Part shown: in pieces, positions 3,836 through 12,237 of the stretch | How positions within the stretch are numbered: the first letter of the stretch is position 1 | How the letters are laid out: each line of letters begins with the position of its first letter | From: CAZNLL01 sp964573885 | Lineage (GTDB): Bacteria; Desulfobacterota; DSM-4660; Desulfatiglandales; Desulfatiglandaceae | DNA: 12,553 bases | Direction of reading: 5' to 3' | Assembly: GCA_964573885.1 (NCBI GenBank) | Contig: CAZNLL010000116.1 | Span: forward strand, 1-12,553 | Notes under the pieces: model-generated | Databases searched by the model: none | The model's input: only the letters and a program-made list of their open reading frames with translations | Told to the model about the DNA's origin: nothing | Made by a program: the position numbers and the translations under genes

Positions 3836-6800
3836 ATGCCAGGAACAGACGGGAGGAGCAGGCGTAGCAGGAGGAATTTCGGTAAGATTGAAAAGGTTAT
3901 TGAAATTCCAAACTTGATTGATATGCAGAAGCACTCTTATGCGCGGTTTCTCCAAAAATCGGTTCCTCCTGAGGAAAGGGAGGATGTAGGACTCCAAGGG
4001 GCATTCAAGAGCGTTTTCCCCATTCACGATTTTGCGGGAACCTCTTCCTTGGAGTTCGTTAAGTATACATTTGAGGACGTAAAATACGACGAGGAGGATT
4101 GTCTTAACAAGGGGATGACCTACGAGGCCCCTCTCAAGTTGACTGTCCGCCTCGTTGTATTTGATACGGACACCGCGAATGGGGCGAAGAGTATCAGGGA
4201 TATTAAGGAGCAGGAGATATACTTCGGCACCCTTCCCATGATGACGGACCGTGGTACCTTTATTATTAATGGAACTGAAAGGGTGGTTGTCAGTCAGCTT
4301 CATCGGTCCCCGGGGGCCTTTTTTGACCACGACAAAGGTAAGACCCATTCAAGTGGAAAGCTTCTCTATTCTGCGAGGATTATTCCTTTGCGGGGATCTT
4401 GGTTGGACTTTGAGTTCGATCACAAGGACCTTTTGTACGTTCGTATTGATCGAAGAAGAAAGTTCCCGGCCACCATCCTGCTGAAAGCACTCGGTTATTC
4501 TACGAAGGATATCCTGATTCACTTTTATGACACAGAGACCATCCGTATCGAGAAGAAGGAATGCTGGATAGAAGCCAAGCTGGAGAACCTGTATCAAAAG
4601 AAGCTGGGAAAGGATGTGGTTAAGCCTGAGACCGGCGAGGTTTTGGCCAAGAAGGGCGAGAAATACACAAAACGGCTCCATAAACTTCTCCACACGGAGG
4701 GAATCGATTATATCCCTATTGATTTCAAAGACCTGGAGGGTCGGGTGATCGCAGGGGATCTGATCGAGCCTGAAACCGGCGAGGTGCTCATAGAGGGGAA
4801 TCAGGTTTTAACGGGTGAATTGATCGACATCATCAGAAAAAACGGCATCAACCAGATAGAATGCCTGGTCCTTGATGCCCAAGGTGTGAGCACCACCATT
4901 CGGGATACGATGCTCCTGGACAAGATCAATACCCACGATGAAGCCGTCCTTGATATCTACAGGAAGATGAGGCCCAGCAGCCCCCCGACTCAGGAGGTGG
5001 CCAATAATTTCTTCAACAACCTCTTTTTCAACATGAACACCTATGACCTCTCAAAGGTAGGGAGACTGAAGCTGAACTACCGGCTAGGCCTCGATGTCCC
5101 TCTGGATCAACGTACCCTAAGGCCGGAAGACATTTTGGCCACGGTCAAAGAGCTGATTCATTTGAAGACGGCCGAGGCCATGGTGGATGACATCGATAAT
5201 CTGGGGAACCGCAGGGTGAGGGCCGTGGGGGAACTCCTTGAGAATCAGTACAGGATAGGGCTGGTGAGAATGGAGAGGGCCATTAAGGAGAGAATGAGCC
5301 TCCAGGAAGTGGAGACCCTTATGCCCCATGATCTGATCAATTCCAAGCCGGCCTCTGCGGTGGTAAAGGAGTTTTTCGGGACGAGCCAATTGTCGCAGTT
5401 CATGGACCAAACCAATCCTTTGTCGGAGGTGACCCATAAGCGCAGATTGAGTGCCTTGGGGCCGGGAGGTTTGACAAGGGAGAGGGCGGGCTTTGAGGTC
5501 CGGGATGTTCACCCCACCCACTATGGAAGGATTTGTCCCGTTGAAACCCCTGAGGGACCCAATATCGGCTTGATCGTTTCTCTCAGCACCTATGCAAGGG
5601 TCAACCCCTTTGGTTTCATTGAGACACCTTACAGGCACGTTGAGAAAGGGAAGGCCACGAAAGAGATTGAATACCTCTCTGCCCTTGATGAAAGAGACTA
5701 CGCCATTGCCCAGGCAAACGCGCCCCTGGACAGCAATGGCCGCTTTATAAGGAAGGAGGCGGCCATACGGAAAGAGGGCGAGGCCGGAAAGGCCCCGGTG
5801 GGGGATGTGAAGTATATGGACGTGTCTCCGGACCAGCTCGTCAGCGTCTCCGCCTCTCTGATCCCCTTCCTTGAACATGACGACGCCAACAGGGCTTTGA
5901 TGGGATCCAATATGCAGCGCCAGGCCGTACCCCTCTTAAAGGCCCGGGCTCCTTTGGTAGGTACCGGAATAGAGCAGGTGGTTGCTCGAGACTCAGGGAT
6001 TTCGGTCATTGCCAGGACGGACGGCGTGGTTGAGGATGTGGACGCCTCCCGTATCGTTATCAGGTCCAGTGGAGCTTCGGACAGTGACGAGCCGGAAGTG
6101 GAGATTTACAAACTGATCAAATACAAACGTTCCAACCAGAACAGTTGCTATACCCAGAAGCCGATCGTTTGGAAAGGTGATACCGTCCGGAAAGGGCAGA
6201 TCATCGCCGACGGACCTGCCTCAGAGTTGGGAGAACTCGCCCTTGGGCAAAATGTCATGGTCGCCTTCATGTCCTGGGGGGGATATAATTTTGAGGACTC
6301 CGTATTGATCAGCGAGAGAGTCGTGAAAGAGGATGTTTACACTTCCATTCACATAGAAGAATTCGAAGTGGTATCCCGTGATACCAAGCTCGGCAAGGAG
6401 GAAATCACCCGGGACATTCCCAATGTGGGTGAAGAGGCCCTTAGAAACCTGGATGAGAGCGGAATCATTAAGATCGGCGCTGAAGTGAGGCCTGGCGATA
6501 TTCTGGTGGGAAAAATAACCCCCAAGGGGGAGACCCAGCTGTCACCTGAGGAGAAACTACTGCGGGCCATATTCGGGGATAAGGCCGGGGATGTTAAGGA
6601 TACTTCCCTGCGGGTCCCCCCAGGCGTTCAGGGTATGGTGATTGACGCCAAGATGTTCTCCAGAAGAGGCGTCGAAAAGGACCAGCGAACCTTGGCCATT
6701 GAGGAAGGGGAAAGACAGCGACTTGAGAAGGATTTGCATGATGAAGTGGAGGTCATCAGCAGAAGCGCCAGGGAACGGTTGAGAGACCTCCTGGTGGGGA

Positions 6801-7948
6801 AAAAGCTGAAAACCGATCTCCATGATAAAGGGACGAGGAAGATCCTTATCCGTGCCAATAAGGCCATAAAACCCGAGGATATTGAACGGATAGACGTTGA
6901 AGCCTGGTCAGGGGCCGATATCAAGATGAGCATGGACCTCATCGAGAAACTTGAGGCCATCGTAGATAAATATTCCACCAAGGTGGCCCGGGTCACCAAG
7001 CTCTTTGAAGATAAAACCGAGAGATTGAGCCTCGGTGATGAGCTGGCACCCGGGGTGATCAAGATGGTCAAGGTCTATGTGGCGGTGAAGCGCAAGTTGT
7101 CTGTGGGCGACAAGATGGCGGGCCGCCACGGGAACAAGGGCGTTTTGTCGAGGATCTTGCCTATAGAGGATATGCCCTATTTTGCGGACGGGACACCCGT
7201 AGACGTGGTACTGAATCCCCTTGGGGTCCCGTCAAGGATGAATGTGGGGCAGGTGCTTGAAACGCATTTGGGATGGGCCTCTCTGGGATTGGGCAAACAA
7301 CTTGGAGCGCTTGTCGAAAAACTGAAGGATGCCAAAGCGCTTCGGAATAAGCTGAAGAAACTCTTCCCCAAACAGCAGTATCAGGCCTTTTTTGAAGGCC
7401 TCTCCGATGAGGAGCTTTTCAAAAAGGCGGAAATACTGACAGAAGGAGTCCCTATGGCATCTCCTGTTTTCGACGGGGCCAAAGAACAGGAAATTAAACA
7501 TGCCTTGGAAGAAGCGGGCCTGCCCATTACAGGGCAAACCACCCTCTATGACGGCAGAACCGGCCAAGCCTTTGACCAAGAAGTCACCGTAGGCATTATG
7601 TACATCATGAAGCTTCACCACCTTGTGGATGATAAGCTGCACGCCCGGTCCATCGGACCATATTCACTTGTAACGCAACAACCCTTGGGAGGCAAGGCCC
7701 AATTCGGCGGTCAGCGACTGGGAGAAATGGAGGTCTGGGCGATGGAGGCCTATGGCGCCGCTTACACCCTCCAGGAGTTTTTGACCGTAAAGTCGGATGA
7801 TGTGGCTGGCAGAACGCGCATGTATGAGCGGATCGTAAAGGGTAATAACGTGCTGGAGGCCGGTCTTCCGGAATCCTTCAAAGTACTTATGAAGGAATTA
7901 CAGAGTCTGGGCCTTGAGATACAGCTTTTTGAGAACAGCCAGGTCTAA
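3836..7948 (+). CDS. rpoB: DNA-directed RNA polymerase subunit beta
   Basis: Beta forms one pincer of core RNA polymerase and half of the active site. The product is 1370 residues (E. coli 1342). It begins with a basic tail and PNLIDMQKHSYARFLQ (about 25-40). An SI1-like insertion (about 230-350) holds two PETGEVL motifs at 264-270 and 312-318. The rifampicin pocket is at 514-539 (FGTSQLSQFMDQTNPLSEVT, then HKRRLS), with Q521, D524, H534 and S539 as in sensitive enzymes (E. coli 513, 516, 526, 531). An SI2-like helical insertion lies after GVEKDQRTL (about 945-1060). Active-site lysines K1093 and K1101 are in GDKMAGRHGNKG, and the conserved C-terminal clamp region (EVWAMEAYGAAYTLQE) is present. 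ATG 3836 has TGAGGAG (3824-3830), 5 nt spacer. rpoC follows after 67 nt. Confidence 0.99.
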   Translation: MPGTDGRSRRSRRNFGKIEKVIEIPNLIDMQKHSYARFLQKSVPPEEREDVGLQGAFKSVFPIHDFAGTSSLEFVKYTFEDVKYDEEDCLNKGMTYEAPLKLTVRLVVFDTDTANGAKSIRDIKEQEIYFGTLPMMTDRGTFIINGTERVVVSQLHRSPGAFFDHDKGKTHSSGKLLYSARIIPLRGSWLDFEFDHKDLLYVRIDRRRKFPATILLKALGYSTKDILIHFYDTETIRIEKKECWIEAKLENLYQKKLGKDVVKPETGEVLAKKGEKYTKRLHKLLHTEGIDYIPIDFKDLEGRVIAGDLIEPETGEVLIEGNQVLTGELIDIIRKNGINQIECLVLDAQGVSTTIRDTMLLDKINTHDEAVLDIYRKMRPSSPPTQEVANNFFNNLFFNMNTYDLSKVGRLKLNYRLGLDVPLDQRTLRPEDILATVKELIHLKTAEAMVDDIDNLGNRRVRAVGELLENQYRIGLVRMERAIKERMSLQEVETLMPHDLINSKPASAVVKEFFGTSQLSQFMDQTNPLSEVTHKRRLSALGPGGLTRERAGFEVRDVHPTHYGRICPVETPEGPNIGLIVSLSTYARVNPFGFIETPYRHVEKGKATKEIEYLSALDERDYAIAQANAPLDSNGRFIRKEAAIRKEGEAGKAPVGDVKYMDVSPDQLVSVSASLIPFLEHDDANRALMGSNMQRQAVPLLKARAPLVGTGIEQVVARDSGISVIARTDGVVEDVDASRIVIRSSGASDSDEPEVEIYKLIKYKRSNQNSCYTQKPIVWKGDTVRKGQIIADGPASELGELALGQNVMVAFMSWGGYNFEDSVLISERVVKEDVYTSIHIEEFEVVSRDTKLGKEEITRDIPNVGEEALRNLDESGIIKIGAEVRPGDILVGKITPKGETQLSPEEKLLRAIFGDKAGDVKDTSLRVPPGVQGMVIDAKMFSRRGVEKDQRTLAIEEGERQRLEKDLHDEVEVISRSARERLRDLLVGKKLKTDLHDKGTRKILIRANKAIKPEDIERIDVEAWSGADIKMSMDLIEKLEAIVDKYSTKVARVTKLFEDKTERLSLGDELAPGVIKMVKVYVAVKRKLSVGDKMAGRHGNKGVLSRILPIEDMPYFADGTPVDVVLNPLGVPSRMNVGQVLETHLGWASLGLGKQLGALVEKLKDAKALRNKLKKLFPKQQYQAFFEGLSDEELFKKAEILTEGVPMASPVFDGAKEQEIKHALEEAGLPITGQTTLYDGRTGQAFDQEVTVGIMYIMKLHHLVDDKLHARSIGPYSLVTQQPLGGKAQFGGQRLGEMEVWAMEAYGAAYTLQEFLTVKSDDVAGRTRMYERIVKGNNVLEAGLPESFKVLMKELQSLGLEIQLFENSQV

Positions 7949-7981
7949 GGGCTGATATGCTTATGTTTATTGCGGCCCTTA
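7946..7981 (+). other. Hairpin enclosing the rpoB stop codon in the rpoB-rpoC spacer
   Basis: TAAGGGC (7946-7952), which begins with the rpoB TAA stop, is exactly complementary to GCCCTTA (7975-7981). This gives a 7-bp stem, extendable by a T-G pair, with a loop of about 20 nt. No T run follows, so it is not a standard terminator. It could act in mRNA processing, stability, or coupling of rpoB termination to rpoC initiation 35 nt later; these roles are inference. Confidence 0.55.
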
Positions 7982-8015
7982 AGAGGAACCTTTAATCCAA
8001 ATCAGGAGAGAGGCA

Positions 8016-11000
8016 TTGGAAGAAGTATACAGTTTCTTCGCAAAACCGAAGGACCCGTCGAGTTTCAATGCGGTCAGAATCTCCCTGGCTTCTCCAGAGA
8101 AGATCAGGGAATGGTCTTTCGGTGAGGTCAAAAAGCCCGAGACAATTAATTACAGGACTTTTAAGCCGGAAAGAGACGGCCTTTTTTGTTCAAAGATATT
8201 CGGCCCTATTAAGGACTATGAGTGTAATTGCGGCAAATACAAACGCATGAAACACAGGGGTATTGTTTGTGAGAAATGCGGGGTGGAAGTGATCCAGAGT
8301 AAGGTACGTCGGGAACGGATGGGTCACATTGAACTCGCTGCCCCCGTGGCTCATATCTGGTTCCTGAAGTGTCTCCCTTCCAAGGTGGGAAATCTTTTGG
8401 ACTTGACCCTCAAGGATCTGGAGAGGGTCCTTTATTTTGAGGCCTACATTGTTATCGATCCCAAAGATACGCCCCTGTTACAGGGAAGCCTCCTTACGGA
8501 CGAGCAACTTCGGCAAGCCAGGGAGGACTATGGGGATCGATTTGAAGCAGGCATCGGAGCCGAGGCCATTCAAACCATGCTCAAGCGCCTGGATCTGGAT
8601 GAGCTTTCTGAAAGTCTCAGAATCGAGATGTCGGGTACCAAATCGGATGCAAAGCGGAAGAAACTGGCCAAAAGGCTCAAGATCATTGATGCCTTTAGAG
8701 ATTCGAAGAACAGGCCGGAATGGACCATCCTGGATGTTGTACCTGTGCTCCCTCCGGACTTGAGGCCTCTTGTGCCTCTGGACGGAGGTCGGTTTGCCAC
8801 TTCGGACTTGAATGACCTTTATCGACGTGTCATCAACCGAAATAACCGGCTCAAGAGACTGCTGGAACTCAATGCGCCTGATATCATCGTGAGGAATGAA
8901 AAGAGGATGCTCCAGGAAGCAGTAGATGTCCTCTTTGATAACGGCAGGAGGGGGAAAGTTGTCACCGGGGCCAACAAAAGGCCCTTTAAATCCTTAAGTG
9001 ATATGCTCAAGGGGAAACAGGGCCGGTTTCGCCAGAACCTGCTGGGAAAGCGCGTGGATTACTCGGGCAGATCGGTCATTGTGGTAGGGCCTGATCTCCG
9101 CCTGCATCAGTGTGGCCTTCCCAAGAAAATGGCCCTGGAACTCTTCAAACCCTTTATCTATAACAAACTTGACGAAAAAGGCCTTGTCACCACCATCAAA
9201 AGTGCCAAGAAGATGGTGGAACGGGAAACCCCGGAAGTCTGGGATGCCCTGGATGACGTGGTCAGGGAGTATTGCATTCTGCTGAACAGGGCCCCCACCC
9301 TTCATCGTTTAGGGATCCAGGCCTTTGAACCCATTCTTATCGAGGGAAAAGCGATTCAACTCCATCCCTTGGTATGTACCGCTTTTAATGCCGACTTTGA
9401 CGGTGACCAAATGGCCGTTCATGTGCCTCTCTCTATTGAGGCCCAGATCGAGTCCAGGGTCTTGATGATGTCAACCAACAATATCCTTTCTCCGGCCAAT
9501 GGAGACCCCATTATCGTGCCGAGTCAGGATATTGTCTTGGGGATCTATTATATGACCCGGGATAGGCCCCTTGCAAAAGGAGAGGGTAAAATCTTTGCGA
9601 ATCCTGAAGAGGCTCGGGCCGCTTACGACGCCGGTGAACTGGACCTCCACGCGGCCATTAAGGTTAGACTGGATGGCAATGTTGAGGATACCACTACAGG
9701 GCGGATTTTATTGAAAGAGATCCTGCCTGACGCGCTCCCTTTCTCCCTCATAAACCGCATCATGTCCAAGAAGGAGTTGCTTTCCCTGATCAATCAATCC
9801 TACCGGCGGGCGGGGATCAAAGCCACGGTCATCCTGGCGGATAGATTGAAGGATCTGGGTTACAAATATGCAACCCTTTCGGGCCTGTCCATTTCCATCA
9901 AGGACATGGTTATTCCGCCCCTCAAGGAGAAGATCATCGAGAAGGCCGAGACCGAGGTCAAGAAGATAGATGATCAGTATACGAGCGGGCTGATTACGGA
10001 CGGGGAGAAATACAACAAGGTCGTTGATATCTGGGCCCAGTCTACGGAAGACGTGGCCTCAGAGATGATGAAAGAAATGGCCGTTGAAGAGGTCAAGGCT
10101 TCTGCAAAGAAAAAAGTGAAGGTCAACAGCTTCAACCCCATTTATATGATGTCCGATTCGGGGGCAAGGGGAAGCAAGGACCAGATGAGGCAGTTGGCGG
10201 GCATGAGAGGGTTGATGGCAAAGCCCTCCGGGGAGATTATAGAGACGCCCATTACCTCCAATTTCCGTGAAGGCCTGACGGTTTTACAGTACTTCATCTC
10301 CACCCACGGCGCCCGAAAAGGGCTGGCGGATACGGCCCTCAAGACGGCCAATTCCGGTTATTTGACCCGTAGACTCGTGGATGTGGCCCAGGACGCTATT
10401 ATCACCCAAGAGGACTGCGGCACCCTGGAGGGTATTTGGGTGGACGCCCTGGTTGAGGGAGGCGAGATCCTTCAGCGTGTGGGTGAGCGTATTCTGGGCC
10501 GGGTGACGGTTCAGGATATCTATGATCCCGTGACAGGGGAGCTCCTGGTAAAGGGCAATGAAGAGATAGATGAAGAGAAGGTCAGAAGGATTGAGGAAGC
10601 CGGGTTAGAGCGCGTCAAGATCCGGTCGGCTCTCACCTGCGAGGCAAAACGGGGCGTATGCAGGAAATGTTACGGCAGAGACCTCGGCCACGGCCGGTCG
10701 GTCAATATCGGAGAGGCCATCGGCATCATTGCCGCCCAGTCAATAGGGGAACCGGGCACCCAGCTCACTATGAGAACCTTTCATATCGGAGGTACAGCGA
10801 GCAGAAGGGTGGAGCAGACCACCATCCAGCCCAGGAACCAAGGCAAGGTTAAGCTTATGAACCTCAAGACGGTCGAGGACAACGAGGGCAACCTTGTCGC
10901 TATGAATAGAAATGGGGAACTGGCCATTTTGGGCAAGGGTGGCAGGGAAGTGGAGCGTTATCCCATCACATACGGGGCGACCTTGAAGGTCCGAGAAGGA

Positions 11001-12089
11001 CAAAAGGTCAAAGCCGGAGAAATTCTTGCCGAATGGGATCCTTTTACCATACCTATTATGACGGAGGTGCCGGGTGTCGTGAAGTTCGGCGATATCGTGG
11101 AAGGACACACCATGCAGGAAAAACGTGACAAGGTTACAGGAAAGATAAGCCGTGTCATCGTCGAACCCCGTGAGTTTGATATCCGGCCTCGGGTCTCCAT
11201 TAAGGACAGTGCAGGAAAGACCGCCAGCCTCCCGGGCAGTGTAAGGGCCAAGGCCCGTTATCATCTGCCGGTAGGGGCCATTATTATGGTCAATGAAGGA
11301 GAAACAGTGGGGCCCGGTGCGATCCTGGCCAAGATACCAAGAGAAACCACCAAGACCAAGGATATCACTGGGGGTCTACCCCGTGTCGCCGAGCTCTTTG
11401 AGGTAAGGAAGCCCAAAGAGACCGCCATTATCAGTGAGATAGACGGTGTGGTGTCCTTTGGAAAATACACAAAGGGTAAGAGAAAAATGACCATCACCCC
11501 GGAGGTGGGTGAGGCCGTCCACTACTATGTGGGCAGAGGTAAACACGTGAGCGTCCTGGAAGGGGATTATGTGAGGGCCGGTGAAGCGCTGATGGACGGC
11601 TCCATCAATCCCCACGATATATTAAAGATCAGAGGTGTTCGCGAGTTGGCCAAATATTTGGTCAATGAAGTCCAGGAGGTCTATCGGCTCCAGGGCGTCA
11701 AGATAAACGATAAACACATTGAGATCATTGTCCGGCAGATGCTGCGACAGGTCAAGGTGAACGATCCGGGGGATTCTCATTTCCTGGTGGGAGAACACGT
11801 GGAAAGATGGCGATTTATTGAGGAAAATGAAAGAATTGTGGCGCAAAACGGCAAACCGGCCACCGCGGAACCCCTGCTCCTGGGCATTACCAAGGCATCA
11901 CTGAGTACGGATAGTTTCATATCGGCCGCATCCTTCCAGGAGACCACCAAGGTTCTCTCCGATGCCAGTGTGGCCGGAAAAATAGATCACCTCAAGGGGT
12001 TGAAAGAAAACGTGATCATGGGGCGTTTGATCCCTGCAGGGACAGGGGTGGAAAGATACCGGGACATGGAGATGGGGGTGGCCCGCTGA
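8016..12089 (+). CDS. rpoC: DNA-directed RNA polymerase subunit beta'
   Basis: Beta' carries the catalytic magnesium site of RNA polymerase. The product is 1357 residues, complete. The N-terminal zinc site is C70/C72/C85/C88. The catalytic NADFDGDQM has D460, D462 and D464, the same numbering as E. coli. The bridge helix is near GLADTALKTANSGYLTRRL (from residue 769), and the second zinc site is C801/C875/C882/C885. The trigger loop IGEPGTQLTMRTFHIGG contains H923. It is split by a large SI3 insertion (about 930-1115) before TKDITGGLPRVAELFE. SI3 is typical of Proteobacteria and relatives. The start is TTG 8016, a rare start codon, but AGGAG (8004-8008) sits 7 nt upstream and the product begins like other beta' chains (EEVYSFFAKPKDPSSFNAV). 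It ends over a terminator-like hairpin. Confidence 0.98.
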   Translation: MEEVYSFFAKPKDPSSFNAVRISLASPEKIREWSFGEVKKPETINYRTFKPERDGLFCSKIFGPIKDYECNCGKYKRMKHRGIVCEKCGVEVIQSKVRRERMGHIELAAPVAHIWFLKCLPSKVGNLLDLTLKDLERVLYFEAYIVIDPKDTPLLQGSLLTDEQLRQAREDYGDRFEAGIGAEAIQTMLKRLDLDELSESLRIEMSGTKSDAKRKKLAKRLKIIDAFRDSKNRPEWTILDVVPVLPPDLRPLVPLDGGRFATSDLNDLYRRVINRNNRLKRLLELNAPDIIVRNEKRMLQEAVDVLFDNGRRGKVVTGANKRPFKSLSDMLKGKQGRFRQNLLGKRVDYSGRSVIVVGPDLRLHQCGLPKKMALELFKPFIYNKLDEKGLVTTIKSAKKMVERETPEVWDALDDVVREYCILLNRAPTLHRLGIQAFEPILIEGKAIQLHPLVCTAFNADFDGDQMAVHVPLSIEAQIESRVLMMSTNNILSPANGDPIIVPSQDIVLGIYYMTRDRPLAKGEGKIFANPEEARAAYDAGELDLHAAIKVRLDGNVEDTTTGRILLKEILPDALPFSLINRIMSKKELLSLINQSYRRAGIKATVILADRLKDLGYKYATLSGLSISIKDMVIPPLKEKIIEKAETEVKKIDDQYTSGLITDGEKYNKVVDIWAQSTEDVASEMMKEMAVEEVKASAKKKVKVNSFNPIYMMSDSGARGSKDQMRQLAGMRGLMAKPSGEIIETPITSNFREGLTVLQYFISTHGARKGLADTALKTANSGYLTRRLVDVAQDAIITQEDCGTLEGIWVDALVEGGEILQRVGERILGRVTVQDIYDPVTGELLVKGNEEIDEEKVRRIEEAGLERVKIRSALTCEAKRGVCRKCYGRDLGHGRSVNIGEAIGIIAAQSIGEPGTQLTMRTFHIGGTASRRVEQTTIQPRNQGKVKLMNLKTVEDNEGNLVAMNRNGELAILGKGGREVERYPITYGATLKVREGQKVKAGEILAEWDPFTIPIMTEVPGVVKFGDIVEGHTMQEKRDKVTGKISRVIVEPREFDIRPRVSIKDSAGKTASLPGSVRAKARYHLPVGAIIMVNEGETVGPGAILAKIPRETTKTKDITGGLPRVAELFEVRKPKETAIISEIDGVVSFGKYTKGKRKMTITPEVGEAVHYYVGRGKHVSVLEGDYVRAGEALMDGSINPHDILKIRGVRELAKYLVNEVQEVYRLQGVKINDKHIEIIVRQMLRQVKVNDPGDSHFLVGEHVERWRFIEENERIVAQNGKPATAEPLLLGITKASLSTDSFISAASFQETTKVLSDASVAGKIDHLKGLKENVIMGRLIPAGTGVERYRDMEMGVAR

Positions 12090-12105
12090 TAGGGCCGGGT
12101 TTTTT
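12080..12105 (+). terminator. Putative terminator overlapping the rpoC stop
   Basis: GGCCC (12080-12084) pairs with GGGCC (12092-12096) around a 7-nt loop that contains the rpoC TGA (12087-12089). Three G residues and then T6 (12100-12105) follow, an arrangement like an intrinsic terminator. The stem is short and the T run is not flush with it. A competing hairpin, CGGGTTT (12096-12102) with AAA and CCCG (12107-12109, 12111-12114, one bulged G), overlaps it. A new promoter starts 21 nt after the T run, which fits a transcription-unit boundary. Confidence 0.45.
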
Positions 12106-12125
12106 AAAAGCCCGTGAAGAGAAGC

Positions 12126-12154
12126 TTGACAAAAGGCAGAAAGAGGAATATAAA
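12126..12154 (+). promoter_or_regulatory. Near-consensus sigma70 promoter for rpsL
   Basis: TTGACA (12126-12131) is a perfect -35 element. A 17-nt spacer leads to TATAAA (12149-12154), a 5-of-6 match to the -10 element. The -10 merges into an A8 run (12152-12159). Transcription would start near 12160-12162, about 76 nt before the rpsL ATG. This is the only strong promoter I see in the window, and it places rpsL (and presumably rpsG-fusA beyond the edge) in its own unit. Confidence 0.85.
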
Positions 12155-12160
12155 AAAAAG

Positions 12161-12237
12161 ATTTGCTGATTTCGAAAGCCCCCATTGGTTGAACGGGGAT
12201 TGGATGAGCTAAAGGGGATGAAAAGAGAGGAAAAGGT
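12161..12237 (+). other. rpsL 5' leader
   Basis: The predicted 77-nt untranslated leader contains CCCC (12180-12183) complementary to GGGG (12195-12198), a 4-bp hairpin with an 11-nt loop. The rpsL ribosome site GAGAGGA (12225-12231) lies 6 nt before the ATG. I see no recognised riboswitch or ribosomal-protein site in it. Confidence 0.4.
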
